A DNA stretch of 64,000 nucleotides from Nonomuraea sp. PA05 (GTDB taxonomy: Bacteria > Actinomycetota > Actinomycetes > Streptosporangiales > Streptosporangiaceae). A model generated the notes under the pieces. It ran no database searches. It was not told where the DNA came from and worked only from the letters and a program-made list of their open reading frames with translations. Positions 60,078-64,000 of the stretch are shown here, one piece after another. The stretch covers positions 310,001-374,000 of the forward strand of contig NZ_VSEY01000005.1 in assembly GCF_008086045.1 (NCBI RefSeq), in the 5' to 3' direction. Position numbers and translations under genes: made by a program. How positions within the stretch are numbered: position 1 is the stretch's first letter; each line of letters starts with the position of its first letter.

Positions 60078-60874
60078 CGGCCGGGCGTGCAGCCGTACTC
60101 CTTGGTGAAGGCGGTGATGAACGCCGACGGGCTGGAGTAGCCGACGCGGTGCGCCACCTCGGCCACCGGCCGGGTCTCCAGCAGCACCCGCGACGTGCTG
60201 AGCCGCAGCTTGGTGCGCACCTTCGAGTACGGCATGCCGAACTCCCGCTCGAAGTCGCGCTGCAGCGTCTTGACGCTGACGTGCAGCCGCTCTGCCCACT
60301 CCGCCAGCCCGGCCTCGTCGCCGGGGTCGTGCGACAGCGCCCGCGCCACGGTGAGCGCGAACCCGGTGCCGTTCGCGTGGTGGCCGACGAAGTCGGAGGT
60401 GGCCGGGCCGAGCCCGGCCATGAGGCGCGCCCTGGCGGCGAACGCCTCGGCCTCCTCGCAGGACGGGCGGGCGATGGTCTCGATCAGCCTGGCCGCCTCC
60501 GGGTCCATGGAGACGGCGCCGGCCCGCAGCCCGGTGAGCGCCGGGGGCGTCTCGCGCAGGCAGATGCGGTAGACGGTCTGCCGGTCGGCCGCCCGCACCT
60601 CGTGGGTGACGGCCCGATGCGCCCAGAACGCCTCGCGGTGCCCCACGAACTGGGTGCGGGCGCCGTACCTGGTCGACAGCATGCCGTCGGGGGACCAATA
60701 GAGCTGGTGCAGGAAGTCCTGGCGGCTCTCGCCGAACTCCAGCACGGCCGCCGAGCGGTACTTGAGCACGAGGATGCCCTCGACCCGGCCGAGGCCGTAG
60801 CCGTACTCCTCGCAGTAGAGCGGGTCCGTGCCGACGGGCTCGGTGACCGTCACGGAGTGGCGTCTCGGCGACAT
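60044..60874 (-). CDS. AraC-family regulator of iron acquisition (likely)
   Basis: 276 residues from ATG 60874 with GGGAGG 7 nt upstream; an ATG at 60895 adds seven residues. The C-terminal AraC domain has both helix-turn-helices: WAERLHVSVKTLQRDFEREF and VAEVAHRVGYSSPSAFITAF followed by KEYGCTPGRYA. The N-terminal cupin-like part begins with LYCEEYGYGLGRVEGILVLK. Divergent from a siderophore-binding lipoprotein gene across an iron box, so probably activates siderophore uptake. Confidence 0.88.
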   Translation of the reverse strand: MSPRRHSVTVTEPVGTDPLYCEEYGYGLGRVEGILVLKYRSAAVLEFGESRQDFLHQLYWSPDGMLSTRYGARTQFVGHREAFWAHRAVTHEVRAADRQTVYRICLRETPPALTGLRAGAVSMDPEAARLIETIARPSCEEAEAFAARARLMAGLGPATSDFVGHHANGTGFALTVARALSHDPGDEAGLAEWAERLHVSVKTLQRDFEREFGMPYSKVRTKLRLSTSRVLLETRPVAEVAHRVGYSSPSAFITAFTKEYGCTPGRYAERGYDDEG

Positions 60875-60905
60875 CGGTTGGCCTCCCAGAGACATCAGCG
60901 GCAAC

Positions 60906-60924
60906 TTTGGTAAGGGTAACCTAA
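60906..60924. promoter_or_regulatory. IdeR/DmdR-type iron box
   Basis: TTTGGTAAGGGTAACCTAA matches the actinobacterial iron-box consensus TTAGGTTAGSCTAACCTAA at 16 of 19 positions (bases counted by eye). It lies between the divergent AraC and FecB genes, predicting iron repression of both. Confidence 0.75.
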
Positions 60925-60958
60925 GTTCGTTCTCAAGGCTGTCGAAGGAAGCCCGTCC

Positions 60959-61957
60959 ATGCACTCTGTTCAGCTCCGGCGCGCCGCCGGAGCCTCCGTC
61001 CTCACGCTCGCCCTGGTGGCAGGCTGCGGCTCGGCCGGCTCCGCGGAGCAGCCGGCGGCCGCCGCCGCGACCCGCGTCTTCACCGCGGACAACGGCCAGA
61101 TCACCATCCCGGCCGACCCCAAGCGGGTCGTCGCCACGGGCTACGCGGTTCCCGCGCTCATCGAGGCCGACGCCGCCCTGGTCGGCATCTCCTCCTGGCA
61201 GCGCGGCCTGCCGCTGATGTCGGAGGAGGACCGGGCCACCTACGACCGGCTGGAGAAGGTCGCCGGCGAGGCCGCGGCCGAGACCAACTACGAGGCCATC
61301 GCCAAGGTCAAGCCCGACCTCATCGTCATCGGCGTCCCGGCCCCCGTGCTGGCCGACGTGGACGTGGAGCGGCTGAAGTCCATCGCGCCCGTCGTCGCGA
61401 TCGGCCCCACCATCCCGTCCGCGTGGCGCGAGCTGTCCCAGCGCCAGTCCGACGCCGCCGGCCGGGCCACCAACTTCGGGCAGGCCAAGGCCGCCTACGA
61501 GAAGAAGGCGGCCGAGCTGACGGCCAAGTACAAGGACGCGCTGGCGGGCCTGAAGTTCGGCCACGTCGGCGCGTACGGGGAGGTCGCCAAGGGCACCTTC
61601 CAGCGCGAGTTCGCCGGCTCGTGGGGCACCAACATCGCCCAGGACGTCGGCGTCAGCTACTACGGCCAGGTCAAGGTGAAGGGCGGCGGCAGCAAGGACG
61701 TCTCCGAGTACCCCTCGATCGAGGAGCTGACCGCGAGCCTCGGCGAGGCCGACGCGATCACGTACTCGGTGCAGCCGGACGGCACCCCGAACGAGTCCGT
61801 CAAGTACGTGCTCGACTCCGAGCTGTGGAAGAACCTGCCCGCCGTCAAGGCCGGCAAGACCTTCCCCATCCGCTACACGGAGGCGGCCACCTACAGCGCC
61901 GCGATCAAGACCCTGGACGCCGTCGACCAGGCGCTCGCGCCGCTGGGAGAGAAATGA
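60959..61957 (+). CDS. Siderophore ABC transporter substrate-binding lipoprotein
   Basis: 332 residues. Lipoprotein signal with lipobox LVAGC, Cys23. FecB/FepB-type lobes: FTADNGQITIPADPKRVVAT, YAVPALIEADAALVGISSWQ, a central backbone helix, IKTLDAVDQALAPLGEK end. Captures ferric siderophore outside the membrane. ATG 60959; its stop overlaps the SIP gene (ATGA). Under the iron box. Siderophore identity unknown. Confidence 0.93.
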   Translation: MHSVQLRRAAGASVLTLALVAGCGSAGSAEQPAAAAATRVFTADNGQITIPADPKRVVATGYAVPALIEADAALVGISSWQRGLPLMSEEDRATYDRLEKVAGEAAAETNYEAIAKVKPDLIVIGVPAPVLADVDVERLKSIAPVVAIGPTIPSAWRELSQRQSDAAGRATNFGQAKAAYEKKAAELTAKYKDALAGLKFGHVGAYGEVAKGTFQREFAGSWGTNIAQDVGVSYYGQVKVKGGGSKDVSEYPSIEELTASLGEADAITYSVQPDGTPNESVKYVLDSELWKNLPAVKAGKTFPIRYTEAATYSAAIKTLDAVDQALAPLGEK

Positions 61958-62772
61958 GCATCGACCGCGGCGACCCCGGCCCCAAGGTGGCCGCCCACCA
62001 CGCCACCGGGACCGGCCTGACCCGCATCCCGTACCCGATCGAGATCCGCACCGTCACCGTCGGCAGGCGCGAGCTCGTCACCCCGCGCATGCTCCGCCTC
62101 ACCCTGACGGGCCCCGGGCTCGACGGCTTCCACAGCTACGTGTGCGACGACCACATCAGGATCGTCTTCCCCGACCCCGACGGCACGCGCCGGCTCCCGG
62201 TGCCCAACGACCAGCAGATGCTGGACTGGCCCAAGCCGTTCCCCACGACGCGCAAGTACACCGTGCGCCGCTACGACGCCGCCGCGCGCGAGCTGGACCT
62301 CGACATCGTGCTGCACGAGGGCGGCGTGGCCGCCGCGTGGGCGGAGACCGCCGAGATCGGCGACGAAGTGGCGGTCGCCGGGCCTCCGGGGACCAAGACC
62401 TTCGCGCCGTCCTACGGGCACTACGTGTTCGCGGTCGACACCACCGCGCTGCCCGCGGCGGCCCGATGGCTGGAGGAGGCGCCGGCCGGCGTCTCGGCGC
62501 ACCTGGTGATCGACGCCGACGACCCCGTCGAGCACGCCTACCCGCTGGAGAAGCGGGACGGCGTGGAGGTGATCTGGCTCGTCCGGGACGGTGAGAAGTC
62601 GTCGCTGGCCGAGACCGTGCAGGGGCTCAGGTTGCCGGACGTGCCGACGTTCCTGTTCGCGGCGGGCGAGGCGAACGACATCAAGCCGCTGCGCGCGTGG
62701 AGCGCCGGGCGGATGGAGTCGCTGTTCACCGGCTACTGGAAGCGCGGAGTCGCCGATCTTGACGACGACTGA
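61954..62772 (+). CDS. Siderophore-interacting protein (SIP), ferric reductase
   Basis: 272 residues of the ViuB/SIP flavin reductase family: PRMLRLTLTGPGLDGFHSYV, DDHIRIVFPDP, FPTTRKYTVRRYDAAARELD (FAD site), IVLHEGGVAAAWAE, and C-terminal VPTFLFAAGEANDIKPLRAW. Reduces imported ferric siderophores to release iron. ATG 61954 overlaps the FecB stop; the long open frame before it is a shadow. Confidence 0.93.
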   Translation: MSIDRGDPGPKVAAHHATGTGLTRIPYPIEIRTVTVGRRELVTPRMLRLTLTGPGLDGFHSYVCDDHIRIVFPDPDGTRRLPVPNDQQMLDWPKPFPTTRKYTVRRYDAAARELDLDIVLHEGGVAAAWAETAEIGDEVAVAGPPGTKTFAPSYGHYVFAVDTTALPAAARWLEEAPAGVSAHLVIDADDPVEHAYPLEKRDGVEVIWLVRDGEKSSLAETVQGLRLPDVPTFLFAAGEANDIKPLRAWSAGRMESLFTGYWKRGVADLDDD

Positions 62773-63958
62773 CCGAGCTGGGCGGCAGGGGCCGGGCGAC
62801 GGCACCGGGCCGCCTGCCGGGCCGCCTGCTGGGCCGCCTGCTGGGCCGCCTGCTGGGCCGCCTGCTGGGCCGCCTGCTGGGCCGCCTGCTGGGCCGCCTG
62901 CCGGGCCGCCTGCCGGGCCGTCCGCTGGGCCGTCCGTCGGGCTGCTCGCCGGGCGGGCTCGACGCCCGCTCGTGCTCGCCGCCTGCGTGGTGCTGCTGCT
63001 CGGCGCGGCGGTCGCGAGCCTGTGCGTCGGGGCGCAGGCCATCGCGCCTGCCGAGATCTGGCAGGCGCTCACCGGCTCGGGAGGCGGCGCGGGAGGCGCC
63101 TCGGGCGGCGGTGGTGAGGCGTACCTGATCGTGCACGACGTGCGGGGGCCGCGCACGCTGCTCGGCATCTGCGTCGGGGCGGCGCTCGCCACCGCCGGCA
63201 TGCTGGTCCAGACGCTGACCCGCAACCCGCTCGCGGAGCCCGGCATCCTGGGCGTCACCGCGGGCGCCGGCTTCGCGATCAACATCGGCGGCGTGCTGGG
63301 GCTGGCGGGCGGCCAGGTGGCGCAGCTCATGCTGGCCTCGCTCGGCGCCGTGCTGGCGGCCGTCCTGGTGTACGCGGTCGGCTCGGACGCGCCGCTGCGC
63401 CTGGTTCTGACCGGCGTGGCGCTCAGCTCCGTGCTCGCCGGGATCTCGCTCGGCCTGCGCCTGATGCTGCCGGACGTGTTCGACCGCTACCGGTTCTGGT
63501 CGATGGGGTCGCTGGCCGGGCACGAGCAGGTGCCGCTCCTGCTGCCCGCCGTGACGATCGTGGTCGCGCTGGTGTGCGCGGCCCTGATCGCCCGGCCGCT
63601 CAACGCGCTCATGCTCGGGGACGACGTCGCCCAGTCGCTCGGCGGCCACGTGCTGCGCACCAGGGTGATAGTCCTGGTGCTCGTCACCGTGCTCTGCGGG
63701 GCCGCCACCGCCGTCGCGGGGCCGATCGCGTTCCTGGGGCTCATGGTGCCGCACCTGGCCAGACGTCCGGCGGGCGCGTCCATCCCGTGGCTGATGGCGT
63801 ACACGATGGTGCTCGGCCCGGTGCTGCTGCTGGCCTCGGACGTCGGCGCGCGCGTGCTGCTGCCGACCGGCGAGGTGCCGGTCGCCGTGGTGACGGCGTT
63901 CGTGGGCGCGCCCGTGCTCATCTGGGCGGTACGGCGGCGCGGGCGGGTGCCCGCATGA
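62759..63958 (+). CDS. FecCD-family siderophore permease with (GPPA)n N-terminal repeat
   Basis: About 399 residues if started at the TTG at 62759, overlapping the SIP gene by 14 bp; no ATG or GTG is available before the first membrane helix, so the start is uncertain. The hydrophobic core is a normal FecCD subunit (VRGPRTLLGICVGAALATAG, QTLTRNPLAEPGILGVTAGA, DVFDRYRFWSMGSL, IAFLGLMVPHLAR). The N-terminal cytosolic extension is unusual: nine GPPA units, then GPSA and GPSV, encoded by a 12-bp tandem repeat. Forms the membrane channel with the next permease. Confidence 0.88.
   Translation: MTTTDRAGRQGPGDGTGPPAGPPAGPPAGPPAGPPAGPPAGPPAGPPAGPPAGPSAGPSVGLLAGRARRPLVLAACVVLLLGAAVASLCVGAQAIAPAEIWQALTGSGGGAGGASGGGGEAYLIVHDVRGPRTLLGICVGAALATAGMLVQTLTRNPLAEPGILGVTAGAGFAINIGGVLGLAGGQVAQLMLASLGAVLAAVLVYAVGSDAPLRLVLTGVALSSVLAGISLGLRLMLPDVFDRYRFWSMGSLAGHEQVPLLLPAVTIVVALVCAALIARPLNALMLGDDVAQSLGGHVLRTRVIVLVLVTVLCGAATAVAGPIAFLGLMVPHLARRPAGASIPWLMAYTMVLGPVLLLASDVGARVLLPTGEVPVAVVTAFVGAPVLIWAVRRRGRVPA
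62807..62938 (+). repeat. 12-bp coding minisatellite, 11 units
   Basis: GGGCCGCCTGCY is repeated nine times head to tail from 62807, followed by two diverged units (GGGCCGTCCGCT, GGGCCGTCCGTC). Unit length is a multiple of three, so copy-number changes keep the frame. Central units are nearly identical, implying recent slippage. Confidence 0.9.
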
Positions 63959-64000
63959 ACCGCCACCTCGTGGTGCGCGTCGGCGCCTACTCGATCAGGG
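63955..64000 (+). CDS. Second FecCD-type permease (5' end only)
   Basis: ATG at 63955 overlaps the preceding permease stop by 4 bp. The 15 visible residues MNRHLVVRVGAYSIR match the cytosolic start usual for second FecCD subunits (RVGxxSLR). The rest lies outside the window. Called mainly from context. Confidence 0.6.
   Translation, partial: MNRHLVVRVGAYSIR

Noticed and set aside
62807..62938. CRISPR array
   Set aside because: The repeats are 12 bp, contiguous and without spacers, in frame with a permease, so it is a coding minisatellite.

Overview
The window is about 64 kb of very GC-rich DNA. It has dense, often 4-bp-overlapping gene pairs, many GTG and TTG starts, SigE-family sigma factors, LAL-type LuxR regulators and an IdeR/DmdR-type iron box. 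This is the genome style of a filamentous actinomycete; I would guess a Streptosporangiaceae member such as Nonomuraea, but that placement is inference. I saw no rRNA, tRNA, CRISPR array or intact insertion sequence.

Left part (1-23.9 kb). A Liv-type branched-chain/organic-acid ABC operon with an embedded acyl-CoA ligase runs leftward and leaves the window. Next comes a leftward cassette of RHH regulator, DUF4097 protein, DrrA/DrrB-like exporter and a 29-aa DUF1707 stub, preceded by 11-bp phased repeats. An alpha/beta hydrolase follows. A PucR regulator is divergent from a two-domain FAD/Fe-S dehydrogenase (D-lactate/glycolate type) and an MHS-family permease. A lower-GC segment carries one 1277-aa STAND ATPase-TPR protein with a kinase-like C-terminus. 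Then come a carotenoid oxygenase, a two-gene ABC transporter with twin operator palindromes, and a deazaflavin-type nitroreductase.

Middle part (23.9-39 kb). A leftward eight-gene operon encodes a molybdenum hydroxylase (FAD, 2Fe-2S and a split Mo subunit), CoxD/CoxE-like MoxR and VWA factors, an amidohydrolase and a YCII protein. A divergent FCD-GntR regulator faces it across a perfect 18-bp palindrome. Next is a Pls-type poly(amino acid) synthetase translationally coupled to an M1 aminopeptidase; its predicted substrate is lysine or a related diamino acid. A MarR gene follows with a GlcD-like oxidase interrupted by an in-frame TGA, then a small secreted Cys-containing protein.

Right part (39-64 kb). 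A TOPRIM protein, TetR, LysR, SDR and SnoaL-like genes form a small circuit in which matching operator pairs can be read. GNAT and DUF2804 genes follow. A SigE-family sigma factor is coupled to a membrane-anchored protein whose outer domain looks like an ABC solute-binding protein, probably a ligand-sensing anti-sigma. Then come two exporters, a NarL two-component pair, a small XRE regulator and three LAL regulators. The window ends in an iron-boxed siderophore-uptake operon (AraC, FecB, SIP, FecCD) whose first permease carries a 12-bp coding minisatellite.

The strongest candidates for something new are the STAND-TPR-kinase protein, the sigma/solute-binding-anti-sigma pair, and the Pls-like synthetase with its coupled peptidase. 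Operator and promoter calls were made by eye and are hypotheses.
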